A stretch of DNA of 64,000 bases from assembly GCF_002155965.1 (NCBI RefSeq), contig NZ_MUMH01000137.1, positions 21,026-85,025 on the forward strand. Direction: 5' to 3'. The position numbers and the translations under genes are program-made. Under the pieces are notes generated by a model, which saw only the letters and a program-made list of their open reading frames with translations, had not been told where the DNA came from and did no database searches. This document shows, piece by piece, positions 13,101 to 25,100 of the stretch. Each line of letters starts with the position of its first letter. Positions within the stretch are counted from its first letter, which is position 1. Source of the DNA: Allokutzneria sp. NRRL B-24872. GTDB taxonomy: Bacteria; Actinomycetota; Actinomycetes; Mycobacteriales; Pseudonocardiaceae.

Positions 13101-16100
13101 CGCGCCCTGGATGCCGTCGGCGTTGTGAGCGACGATCACGTAGTCGTGCGGTGTGCGGAAGGACTCCAGCACGCCGTCCCGGCCTGCCGTGATCCGCGCG
13201 TGCGTTCCGGGGTCGCTCTGGGTGAGCGCCAGCGCTTGCCGCTCGAACTCGGCCCACTGCGGGGTCCCGCGCTCGACGACGGTGATCCGGCCGCCGTCGC
13301 CGAGGAAGCGCTCGGTGTGGAAGGACATGAAGTCCACCGCCTCGCTCGGCACGTCCTCGCCCGCGTGCGGCGGGACGACGGCGGGCGGGAGAGGCGCGGT
13401 GCCGGGCTCCGCCAGCGCCGGGAGGGCCTCCAACCGCCCCCGGACCCCGTCGGTGATCGCCCGCGCGTCCTCCGCCGACCAGAACGAGTTGAGGTCCTCG
13501 GTGGTGGAGCGCGCCTCGGTCCGGTCGAGACGACGGCCGATGGCGTTGTGGAACGGCCGCGAGGCTTCGTCGGCGACGCTGGCCACCGACACGCCCAGGC
13601 CCGCGACGTGCTCGGCGATCGCGAGCTCGACGGCGACCGCCGCCCCGCGCACACCGGAGTCGTGAGAGCTGCCGAGGGAGAGGATCTCGACGCGGCCGTC
13701 GGACTCGTCGATCCTCGCGGCGGCGTGCAGTTCGCCGCCGACGTGCGCGACGAAGATCGTCTCACCGTGCTGGAGCGCGTCCTTGAGGTACTCGCGCCCC
13801 TTCTTCTCCTGTTGGGTCCCCGTGGTGACCGAGGCCAGCCCGGCGGCCTGCTCGAAGAACTCGAACCACGAGTCGTCGGCGATCCCGCTCGCGGGCCCCC
13901 TGACGACGGTGACCTCACCGCCGAGCTCGCTGAAGGCCCTGCTGTGGAAGGCCATGAGGTCCATAGCCGCCGCCGGGACGCCCTGCCCGGTGTTGGGCGG
14001 GACGTCGCCGACCGAGGGCCGGAAGGAGCCGGTCGAGACCAGCCGCGCCCACACGCCGTCGGTGATCGCCTTCGCGTCCTCCGCCGACCAGATCGAGTTG
14101 AACGGCTCCTCTTCGCCGGGGCGCTCGATCTCGATGTCGAGCCTGCGCCCGAAACCGTTGTGCAGCACGTGGACGTCGGAGCTGACGTCGGTGACGCCGA
14201 AGACCGGCATGCCCTCCGACGCGGCGAGGCCGGCCAGCGCGTGCTCCACGGCCACGGCGCCGCCGCGAACGCCGGTGTGCGCGCTGCCGAGCGTGACCAC
14301 GCTCAGGTAGTCGTCGCGGTGCCTGAGGCTGACGGCGGCCTGGATGCGCCCGTCGACGTGGGCGACGATGAAGGTGTCGCCCATCGTGACCGCTTCCAGC
14401 AGGTAGCGCCTGCCGAGCGTGACCTCGTCCTCGTCCTTGCCGTCCTCCTGCCGCGCGATCCCCTCCGCTTGGTAGCGGAAGCCGACCAGGTCCGCGTCGC
14501 CCTCGCGCAGCACTGAGATCGTGCCGCCTTGAGCGCGGAACTCGTTGGTGTAGAAGGCGATGACGTCCAGCGCAGCCGCCGGGACGCCCTGCCCGGTGTT
14601 GGGCGGGACATCGGCGACCGACGGCCTCGTCAGCTGACGAGTGCCCTGCCCGGCGATGAAGCCCATCGCCTCGCCGGGAACGCCGTCGCCGACGTTCGGC
14701 GGGACCTCGGCGCCGCTGTGGAACATGTACTTGGCGTTCTGGTGAGCGGGGTCCGGGGGCTCCTGGCCGATCGTCGGGAACCACACCCGGGCGCGGGGCT
14801 CGTCCTCCGGGACCTCACCGCGTTCCTTGCGCGCCGCGAGCTCCAGGGCGGCATCGGCCACGTCGTGCGCGTGCCGCTCCAGGAGGGCCAGGGAGGTGTT
14901 GCCCGGGGTGATGCCCTGCCGCAACTGCTCGGCGTGCGCCAGCTCGTGCGCCAGCACCTTCATGAGGGTGCGCTCGTCGGCGAAGGCCGAAGGCGCGAGG
15001 ATGATCTCCAGGCCGTGCTTGTCGACGGGCGTGGCGCCGTCCGCGCGCTCGCGCCGGATGTGGGCCAGCTCCTCCGGGTCGAGCATCGACATGCGCACGT
15101 TCACCCGGGCCAGCTCTGCGCTCATCCCGATCTTCGCCGCGACCTTCGCGACGGTCTCCTGGGAGATCTCCAGGCCGGTCGAGGTGAGGTCCACGCCCCA
15201 CTCGCGGCCGGTGATGGCCCTGGTCTCGCTGATCTCCTTGGCCCGCTCGATCAGCCAGCCCTTGGCGTCCCTGTCGCCGAGGCCGAGGAGGGCCTGCAGG
15301 TTCTTGCCGTGCAGACGGGTGACCGAGCTGACGATGTCCGGGTCCAGCTTGTGGCCGGTCTTGGCGAGGTCGAGCCAGAGCCCCAGGAACGGCAGGCGGT
15401 CGAAGGCCTTCTCGGCGTCGAAGGACGTGGAGTCGCGAACACCGGTTCCCGGGAGCGAGGACGAGTTGCCGTGCAGCACCGGGGAGCCGTTCACGGAGAT
15501 GACGTCGCCGGCATCGCGGTACATCACGCCGGCGACGTACTCCAGGACGGCGACCCGCATGATGTCGCGCACCGAGAAGTGCAGGCCGATCTCGTCCCGC
15601 GTGATGACGGTGCCGGACTCGATCAGCTGGACGGCGCCGGAACCGGGCACACCGGTGGTGAGGGCGACCAGGTCCGGGGTGCCGAGTTCCTCGGCGAGCC
15701 TGGAGACGTCGAGCATCCGCATGGCGGCGCTGTCGGTGTTGTCCTCCCCGCCCCGCACGGCCTGGTGGACGGCCTGCCGGTTCTGCGGGAGGTCGATGAC
15801 GCCGGGCTTGATCCCCGCTTCGGCGACCTGCCGACCGAGTTCCAGGCGCTGGTTGGCGAGGTCCTCGGCCGACCGCGCGCGGTGGACCTCGCCGGAGCGA
15901 GCCTCCGCCTCCGACCGTGCCGCCTCCGCCTTGAGCACGGCCATCCGCGCTTCCACCGACCACACGATGACGCCCGCGTCCGACGGCATGATCATGGAGT
16001 CGGCTTCCAGCGACAGGTCGCGGTGGCCGCCGTCCATCCGGCGCCCCATCTCCAGGCTCGCCCGAGATGCTTCCGGGCTGCCCGAGACACCCACGATCCG

Positions 16101-19100
16101 CCACGGATCGGTGTTCTCGTCCTGCGGCAGGCTCGCGAACCGCGCCAGCTCCAGCTCGATCGCGCCCGCGACGGTCTGAGCGACGCCGGGAGCAGTTACG
16201 AGCGGCCTGGCCAGGTAGAAACCGGCCCACGTCTCCAGCTGCACGACCGCGCGGACGTTGCCGTTGACGTGAGCCACGACGAGACCGTCCCCGCGCGTGC
16301 CGCCCAGTCCCGCCGAGGTCCTGGGGTGGACGTCCAACGCCTTGGCCTGGGCCTCGAACCGATCCCAGTAGGGGTGGCCGGGGTAGACGACGTCAACCTT
16401 GCCACTGCCCTGCCCCTGCTCGCTGAACTCGTGCGCCTCGCGGGCGATCTTCTCCACCGCCGACGGCGGCACACCTCGACCCACGTTGGCCGGGCTGGGA
16501 GCGGGGGCCTGGACCGGGGCGCTCAGCCGCGCCTGGACGCCCTGCACGAGCTGAGCGGCGTCACCGCTGGTCCAGACGGAGTCGTGCAGCGGCAGCCCGG
16601 GGAAGCCGCGGTAGCGCTGCTCCAGCGCGCGCTGCGGGCCGACCTGGCGCAGCAGGTGCTGGAAGGGCGCGTCGAAGGCGTGGGCGTGCGGGCCGAGCCG
16701 ACGGCCGAGGTCGCTGTGGAAGGTGTCGTGCCGGGCCAGTGGACCACGCGTGCCGCTGTGGTCGAACACGACGCGGCCGCTGGTCATCGAGATCTTGGCG
16801 AGGTGGTGGTGGGTGGCGGTTTCCGCGGCCTCCCGCCGCGGGCCGAGGGATCCCGAAACCTGGACCGCGAGCCCGCCGTTGACCGCCGACGGCGTCTTGG
16901 CGGTCAGCGTCACCAAGGTCACCGCGTGCGTCCTGCCGTTCACCTTCGCGATCAGGGCGACCGTGTGGGGCAGTTGCCGGGCGTCCAGGCGTGCCAGGAC
17001 CTGGTTGATCCGCTGAGCGTTCGGGTCGCCGTCCTGATCCGCCCTCTGGAGGTCCCGCACCATCGCGGACCACGCCGGGTCGTTGTGCCGGGCCTCCCGG
17101 ATCTCGCCGGGGAACTGCCGGAGGTGATCGGCGACGAAGTGCACCGCTGTCGCGGGCACTCCGTTGCCCACGTTGGGCTGGAACGGCGCACTGTGGTGGT
17201 GGCCACCGTGGAACAGGAGCTCGATGCTGTCATCGAATTCGGTCTGGTCGCCCTCGCCCTCCGTGGGTTCGGTGACCTGGTCGGTGAGGTTGCCGGGTTC
17301 TCCGCGCGCCTGGCGGAGCGCGGCATCGGCGTAGCTGCGGGCGTAGCGCACCAGCACGCTCCTGGCGGTGTTGCCGGGCGTGATCCCCTTGCGGAGGTGG
17401 TTGGCGTGGGCCAGCTGCTGCGTCAGCACCTCGACCAGGGTGGCCATGTCGGCGAAGGCCGACGGTGCAAGCCAGATCGCGGTCCCGCGCTTCTCAACCG
17501 GGATGGCGCCGCGGGGGCCGTTCTCGGCGAACCAGGCGAGGGTCGCCTCGTCGTGTTCCAGGACCAGGTCGGTGATCCTGGCCAGGTCGCCGTCGACGCC
17601 CGCGAGGAGCGCGGCCCGCAGGACGGTCTCGGCGGTCCTGGGCAGCTCCACGCCCTGCTGAGCCGCGGTGAGGTGCTGCTCAGCGCGCCCGCGGCGAATC
17701 CCGTGGTTGTCCTTGCCGGAGACAGGGCCCCGCGACGCCTGACCGGTGATCTTGCCGAACTGCTGCATCTCCCACAGGCGGATGAGCGCGGCGTCGATCT
17801 CGTGGCGGTCGAGCCCGGTCTCCGCCAGCACCTCGCCGAGGACGACGGGGTCGATCGCGCGCAGCTCGGCGAGGACCTCGGGGGCGAAAGCGGTGCCGAA
17901 GTGCTCGTTGATGAAGTCCGACCCGATGGCCAGCTCCGTCGGGTGACCGGCGAACTTCCCGGGGAGGGAGTCCCCGTCGTCGGTGAGCACCAGGCTCCCG
18001 TCCGGCCGCGTCCGGTGCGTGGAGTACTCGCTGCGCTTGCCGAGCAGGTACTGCGCCGCCGCGACCCGCTGCCGATCAAGGACGTAGTAGGCCTTGGGAG
18101 CCAGGGGATCGCGCAGGCTGGGGTCGAACTCCACCACCACGCCAGACCCGATCTGTGCCAGGCCGTCGAAGCGCGTCGTCGCCAGGCCGAGGTGCGACCA
18201 CTTCGCCACGACGAGCGTGCGCCACATCGCCTGCAGGCGGTTGGTCTTGTCGGCGGCCCGTTCCGGGTGGCGACCGCGGGGTTCATCGGCGATGAAGCTG
18301 CCGATCGGGTTCTTGGCGGGCCCGAGCAGGGGCGGGCCGATCGTCGGCCGAGGCCGGGTGCCGATCCTGCCTGCCTCCTGGGTGGTCAGGCGGCGCGCCA
18401 TGTCGATCTCGCGCTGGTGCAGGCCCGCGGCGGGCACGTTCGCCAGCGCGGGGGGAACGGACCCCGCCGCGGGCAGGGGCGCCGGCTGGAGGCGGCTGGC
18501 CGTGGTGCCGTCGGACCAGTAGACCTCGACACCCTCGCCGAGGATGCTGCGGTGTTCGACCATCTCCTTGATCCGTTTGACGACCCCGGCGGTCTCCTGC
18601 TCGGTCAAGCCGTACGCGCGTAGCCGCGCCGCGAGGCTGTCCGGCGTCACGGCCCTCAGCCTGGCCAGCACGTCCTCGCGGAAGACGGTGCGCTGTTCGA
18701 CCACGGATGCCACGAAGTCGGACTTGACGACCGGCTTGTTCAGCCGCCCGCGGCTCTCGTTGTCCGGCGGGAACGAGCGGTGGAAGCCGGACAGGCGCGG
18801 TTCGCCAGAGGGCCCGGTCTCCGAGGAAGCGCCCTCCGCGTTGTACCCGACCGCGTAGTGCACGGCCGCGGCCAGCTGCTGGTGGAACTCCGAGTAGCTC
18901 GTGACGTCCGCGTGCCCCGGCGTCGTGCCGGACATCGTGCGGCGCACCGCGCCCGGGCCCTCCGGGCTGTTCCAGAACACCGCCTCATCCACGATGCTGG
19001 TCGCGCCGAGCGCCTCGGCGGTGTACGCCGCGGACACGATGCGACGCGCCGCGCCGCGCGTGTCGCTGCCGACCTTCGAGCGCACCGGGGTGAAAACGCC

Positions 19101-22100
19101 GATCTCTCCGAAACGCCCCGTGACGCGGTAGAGGGATGTGGTGACGCTTGTGGAATTCGAGGCGACCGTCACGCCGTCGGCCGCGAGTGCGTCGCGGAGC
19201 GTGGGCCGGGCGGGAGGCGCTGTGTCCGCCGATCGCGGTCGCGTTTCGGTCGTGGAGTCAGCTCGGGTCCTGTCGGCGCTGGCCTCCTGGGCTGTGGTGA
19301 GCAGCGTTCGCGCTGCCTCGGTGAGGTGCTCGGCGAGCCGCAGCCCGGTCGGCAGTTCCTCGCCGGTGCGCCGGGCCAGCGCGAGGAAGTCCCGCGCCAG
19401 CGCTGCGGAGGGCTGCTCGGCCCACTGCGCGGCCATGGTGTTGAGCACCGCGATCCGGCCCGCGGTGTCCGCGTCGAGAAGAGAGCCGGTGATGCCCCGA
19501 GACAGGACCCGGGGCGTGTTCGCCTGCCCCGCGTCGGTGATCTCATGCGCCAGCTTGCCGAGCTGGAAGGCGTACTCCCGGGTGGCCCGTGCCAGGTCGG
19601 TGCCCTTGCTGACCTTGATCAGCACATGAGTGTGACCTTCGCGCTGCGAGGAGGACAGCGCGCCGTCATGCCCGAGGAAGCGGGAGGGCTGCTCCACGTC
19701 CAGGCGCAGTTGGGTGGAGCCGATGAGGATCTGGATCGGCTGTCCCGGCACGTGCGGGCCGTGCCGCAGTCCCGACACCGCACCCGACGCGGCGAGCGTG
19801 TCGAGCACCGTGACGAGATCACGCGTGTCGAACGCCCGCTGCGAGGAAGAAGAACGGAACACCCCGTCCCACGCCTCGGCCCGCGGCAGAGCGGCCTCGG
19901 GCCTGCCACCGGTGGCGGCAGGGGGAACCTCGTACCCGAGCGTGATCAGCACCGACCTGGCTCGGGCGGAGAGAACTCCCTCGCGGACGAGCCGGGCCAG
20001 CTCGGCGGGTGTGACCTGCTCCTGCACTCGCGACAGCCCGTACCGGAAGTTCCTGAGCAGACTGGCGCCGACGGGCCCGCCGTCCGCGCCGAACTCCAGG
20101 CCCAGCGCGTGGATCCCGTTGGCCGCCGCGTTCATCGACTGGATCGGGGAGTTGACGACAGCGGGGTTGGGGGTGCGCGGGTCCTGGTTCACCGGCTGTG
20201 GGAGCTGGGCCTCTCGGCGGTGCCAGAACTCGACCATGCCCAGCCGCTCCGCGAGCGTGGTGACCGCCTCGACGACGGTGCTGGCCCTGCCGATGCCCAC
20301 CAGGGCGACGGTCGAGCCGGACGCGCTGGTTCGCACGTCCAGGTAGCCCAGGCGGCTGTCGGTGAGCGCAATGGCGACGTCGACCGTGCGACCGGTGGAC
20401 TCGAAGGTGACCCGTGGCCCGCCGTCGGCGTTCGGCTCGACCGAGACGCCGGGCAGCGGGCCCATCAGCGTCAGCAGCGCGCCGAGGTCGCCGACCTCCA
20501 TGACGCTGCCGCTCGCGGCGAGAACCTCGTCGGCGCGGTGCGCCGGACGGGTCGCCTCGGTCAGCTCGTGAGCGTCATCCCGACCTGGGGCGGCGTCTCC
20601 GACCGCTCGACCAGCACCGTCGTCCGACCCTCTTCCCGTGCCCTTGGCGTCGGGAACTCCACGCCGAGCACCTGCCACTGGGTGTCCGTCTCCGGATCCC
20701 GCAACATCAGGTCGTCCGTCATGGTCCCGGCGGTCAGATACCCCGAAACCAGCAAGCCCGCCCTTCGCGGGAGGTCGTCCACGTAGGCCACCTGGAACTG
20801 CACCGTCACTGTCGTCTCCTTCAACGAGATGTCCGTCTGTGGTCGCTGCCGGGGCGGTCGTCTCCGGCTCCGGCTCGCGCTCCGAAGTCTGCCCTGTCTC
20901 CCCGGCTTCCCCAGTGGAGGCGGCCTGCTCCGGCGTGGTGTCCGGGCGCTGGTCCGGGTCACCGGGCGTGCTCCCGTCCGGCGTGCCGTCGCCGCCGGGA
21001 CGAGCGCTGTTCGCCTCTCCCGTCAGCCTGCCGCTGCGCTGGACGATCTCCAGCACGGTGAGCGCGGCCTCGATCCGGTCGGCGTCCATGCCGATCGCGG
21101 CGAGGTCGGCCCGCAGTTGGTCGGCGGTGACCGCGCGGATGTTCGCCAACAGGTCGGCGTGCAGCTGCCGGGTCGGGTCGGCGAGCTCCTCCTGGACGAC
21201 CGCACCCGCGAAGGGCGAGCGGTGTGGGCTGGTGCGGATGTTCTCCTCGGAGTACGCGCGGTCGGAGACGCCGGGGAACGAGGCGCCGAAGTCGACCGGG
21301 CGCGGCACCAGCTCGCCGGTCACCTCGTCCACAGTGGTGACGTAGTTGTTCGGGTGCTGGTCGTCGTTGCCCGTCAACCAGTCCAGGAATGCCAGGGCGT
21401 CGCGGTGGTACGCGCCGTAGACGGAGGGATCCGGGCTACCTGGCATGGTGTCGTCGAGCCACAGCCGGATGACACCTGGCCGATAGTCGTCGTCGCCCTG
21501 CCAGTAGACGGTCGGCGGGACCAGACCGAGCTTGAACCGGTGGTCGACCGCGTAGGCGCCGACCTCGTTGATGCCCTGCTGGTCGACCTGGTCGTCGTCC
21601 AGGTAGTCCGGCTTCGGCTTGTGGATGACCTCGACGTCGTTGCCCAGCGTCAGCTTCTGGCTCTCGTTGAGCGAGAAGTTGAGATCGTCGCCGAAGCTGT
21701 CGGTGTTGACGTCCGCGAGGTCCTCGGCGGACATCAGGGAGTTGGTGACGACGTTCTCCGCCGCCACGACGCCCTGCTTGAGGCCGTACCGGAGCACGTG
21801 GGTCGGGTCGTCCGCGCCAGAGGCGGCGGCGTGGTAGGCATCGGCGCCGTAGAACAGCAGCGGGACCGGGCCTTCGGCCAGCGGCATGCCCGCGTAGGTG
21901 CTCTTCTCCGGGAAGGCCGGGGGAGTGCCGCCTTCCGTCAGTTCGTGCAGGCGGGCAATGGCCGCGTTCTCGTGCGCGTCGGCGTCGCCCTCCAGGACCG
22001 ACGTCGGCGTGTTGCCGGGAGTGATGCCCGCCTGCAGCATCTTCGCGTGCCGCGTCTCGTGCGTGACGACGCGCGTCAGCGTCTCGAGGTCGCGGAAGGC

Positions 22101-25100
22101 CGACGGGGCCAGGAAGACGACCCTGCCCTTCTCGTATTCCTTCTCCTTGCCGTTCTCGTCCTTGAGCGTGACCTTCTCGGTCGGCGTGGCGCCGTGGGCG
22201 CCCTCGCGCTCCCACGAGTCCAGCGTCGCCTGGTCGGTGACGACCACGTACTTGACGTCGGAGCGGTCGATGCCGACCAGGTCCGCAGCCCACTCCGCCG
22301 CCGCGGCGGTCATCGGCAGCTCCGCCTTGACCGTGTTCGCGGAGGCGTCCAGGGGCAGCGGGGGCCGCTCCGGGAGCGCCTGGTTCGGGTAGCGGGCCTG
22401 GACCAGCTGGTCGAGGTCCTCGAAGGACCACTTCGCGGGCAGGCCTGCTGGGTCGAGCTCGAACTCCTCGAGCACCTGGGACAGCGTGAGGTCCGGGGTG
22501 CTCAGCTGCTTGCGCAGGAGCTTCACGGTCATCGGCGAGAGCCGCCCGGTCTGCTGGGCGATCTCCAGGTAGGCCTCGGTCAGCTGCGCGTTCGCCTTGC
22601 CGAAGCCCTCCGCGTAGGCCAGCGAGTACAGGATGCGGTCCGGCGACATCACCTTGGAGTCGCGGGACAGGATGTAGTTGTTCAGCTCACCGCGCTGGTA
22701 CGCCCCGCGCGCGTGCCACTCCGAGGCACCGACGTTGAGCCCGGTGGAGACGATGCCGCTGCCCACCTGGATGGCGGTCTTGGTCAGCTCGACACCGCTA
22801 CCGGCGGCCTGGCTGGCGATCCGGCCGAGGAGGCTGGGCAGGTTGCCCGTTCCGGCGTCCTGGAGCAGGAACGCGCCCCGGCTGGGCACGCCCGTCGCGC
22901 CGTGGTGGTAGATCGCCACCCACGTCTCGATCAACGGCAGCAGAGCGTTCGCGTCGCTGCCCATGGCCAGTGCGTGCGTGTCGGTGCCGTTGGGCACCAG
23001 CAGGCTGTTCGGCTCGCCCGGCACCGGCGGCAGCAGCCGCAGGTTCATGAAGCGCGGGTGCTTGCCCCTGAACTTCGCGCCGAGGTTCTTCCAGCCGGGC
23101 TTGGCGGTCATGTCGACCCACAGCTGGTACTGGCCCCTGCCGATCCGCCGGATGTTGCCCAGGTGCGGGATCTCGCCGACGGTGCCCGCGTCGATCAGCG
23201 CGTCGAAGTCGTCGATGATCTGCTCGGGATCCCTGTCGTACTGCTTGAGCCGCTCGGTGAGCGGGCGCAGCCGCTCCGCGAGGTCGTCGTCGGAGATCGT
23301 GCCGACCAGGTCGGTGATCGCCTTGCTGGTCTGGCGCAGCCGGTTGGAGCCGTGCCGCACCCAGTCGTCCATCGCCCGGGGTGTCACGTCCTCCTTGCTC
23401 ACCCCGGTGCGCAGCGTCCCCGCGGCCTGTTCCATGAGGCGGCGCGCCCTCATGACCACGGTGATGCTCTCACCGACGGCCGCGACCGAGTCTGCGAGCG
23501 ACTGGCTCATCGAGGCGATGCTGGCCGCGGCGGCGGTCTCGGCGGCGACCTCGGCCTCGGCGGGGGACATGCCGTCCGCGAGCGCCTTCTCCCGTGCGGA
23601 GTCGGCTTCCGAGCTGCTCATCACACCGCTCACGACGGCGTTGAGCACGCCGCGGCCCAGCGTCCGGATACCGGCGTTCCACGCGAGCTGGCGCTTCTCC
23701 CGGGGGTGGACCAACCGTTCCGTCACCATGATTTCGCCCAGGTGCTCGGACAGCCACACCTTGGCCTCGTCGAGGGTGAGCCGGGTACCGTCCTCGGTCC
23801 ACTCGGTCGGCAGCAACATCGCGAACTCGCGGATGTCCTTGCCCTTTTCCGCCGCGGGGCCCTTGTCCGAGCCGGTCCGGACGTCCGCGTGCGTGGTGAA
23901 CGGGCTGAACGGGCCGAGCAGGTGTGCGGATTCCGAGAGCCCGATCTTGATCAGCGCGGGCATCTTCGGGTTGCGCAGCTCGGGCTTGCTCTCGATGACC
24001 ACGACGGGTCGGAACTCGTCGATCTCGTTCAGCTCGATCCGGACGCTCTGCACCCGGTCCAGGCCCTCGGCCTCGGCCTTGAGGTGCTTGGCCGCAGCCA
24101 TCATCATCGCGGCGTGCCTGACGGCGCCCTCGCGCTCGGCGTCGGGCACGTGCGTGAGCGCCTCGGCCAGGGCCTGCTCCGTAGGCGTGACGGGCTTGGG
24201 GGGCTTGTCGCCGTCGAAGGAGACGGTGAGGGTCGGGCGGTAGTCCCTGGTCTCGTCCAGGTCGATCCGGACCCCCGCGGCGTCTGGCTGGGCTCGCAGT
24301 TCTTCGGCGATCTTCCTGGCCGCCACCAGCATCTCGCCGAGCGGATCGTCGGAGACCGCCTGGCCCGTCGAGCGGGGCGGCAGCTGCGACTCGACCTCCG
24401 CGCGCAGCCCGTCGGTGACCCGCGTGCTCGCGCCGATCAGACCGAGCGCGTTGTTCGCGTGCTTGGTCATGTCGTCGGTGCTGACCAGTTCCTGCCCGGC
24501 CTGGCGTTCGCGGCTGGAGTGGGTGTAGAGCGCGAACGCGGACTGGCGGTGCCGGGCGTTCATGTACGCCTGCAACGCCGAGCCCGCGCGGATGCCCGCG
24601 CTGGCGATCAGCGCGGGTGCGAACAGGGGCATCGTGCTCGTGAGCAGGGCGAAGCCCAGGGTGAGCCCCGGATCCAGCGGGTAGTTCCAGAACAGGAGGA
24701 ACTTTTCCTTGAAGTACTTCTTCATCGCGGGCTGCAGCATCACCCGGGACGCGGCACCCGAGAGCGTGCCGATCTTCGCCGCGACCTCGGCCACCATGGC
24801 CTCGGGTCCCTGCTTGACCAGGTTGGGCGAGACCTTGACCCAGTAGCGCAGTTCGGACTTGCCGACCGCGGCGCCCTTGAGGAACTGGTCGGTGTGCGCC
24901 ATGTCGCCCTCGACCAGCGAGATCTTCACGTGGACGGGGAGCCGGGGCTCGTCCTTCTTGGGATCGCCGGTCCACACCGTGAGGGAGAGGGTGCCGAGGT
25001 CGTTCGGCTGCTGGGTTCCCGACGCGTCCTGGGCGGCGATGAACTCCTTGGAGGACCAGCTGACGTCGGTGGCCTCCGTCATGAGCTTGTCGATGTCGGC

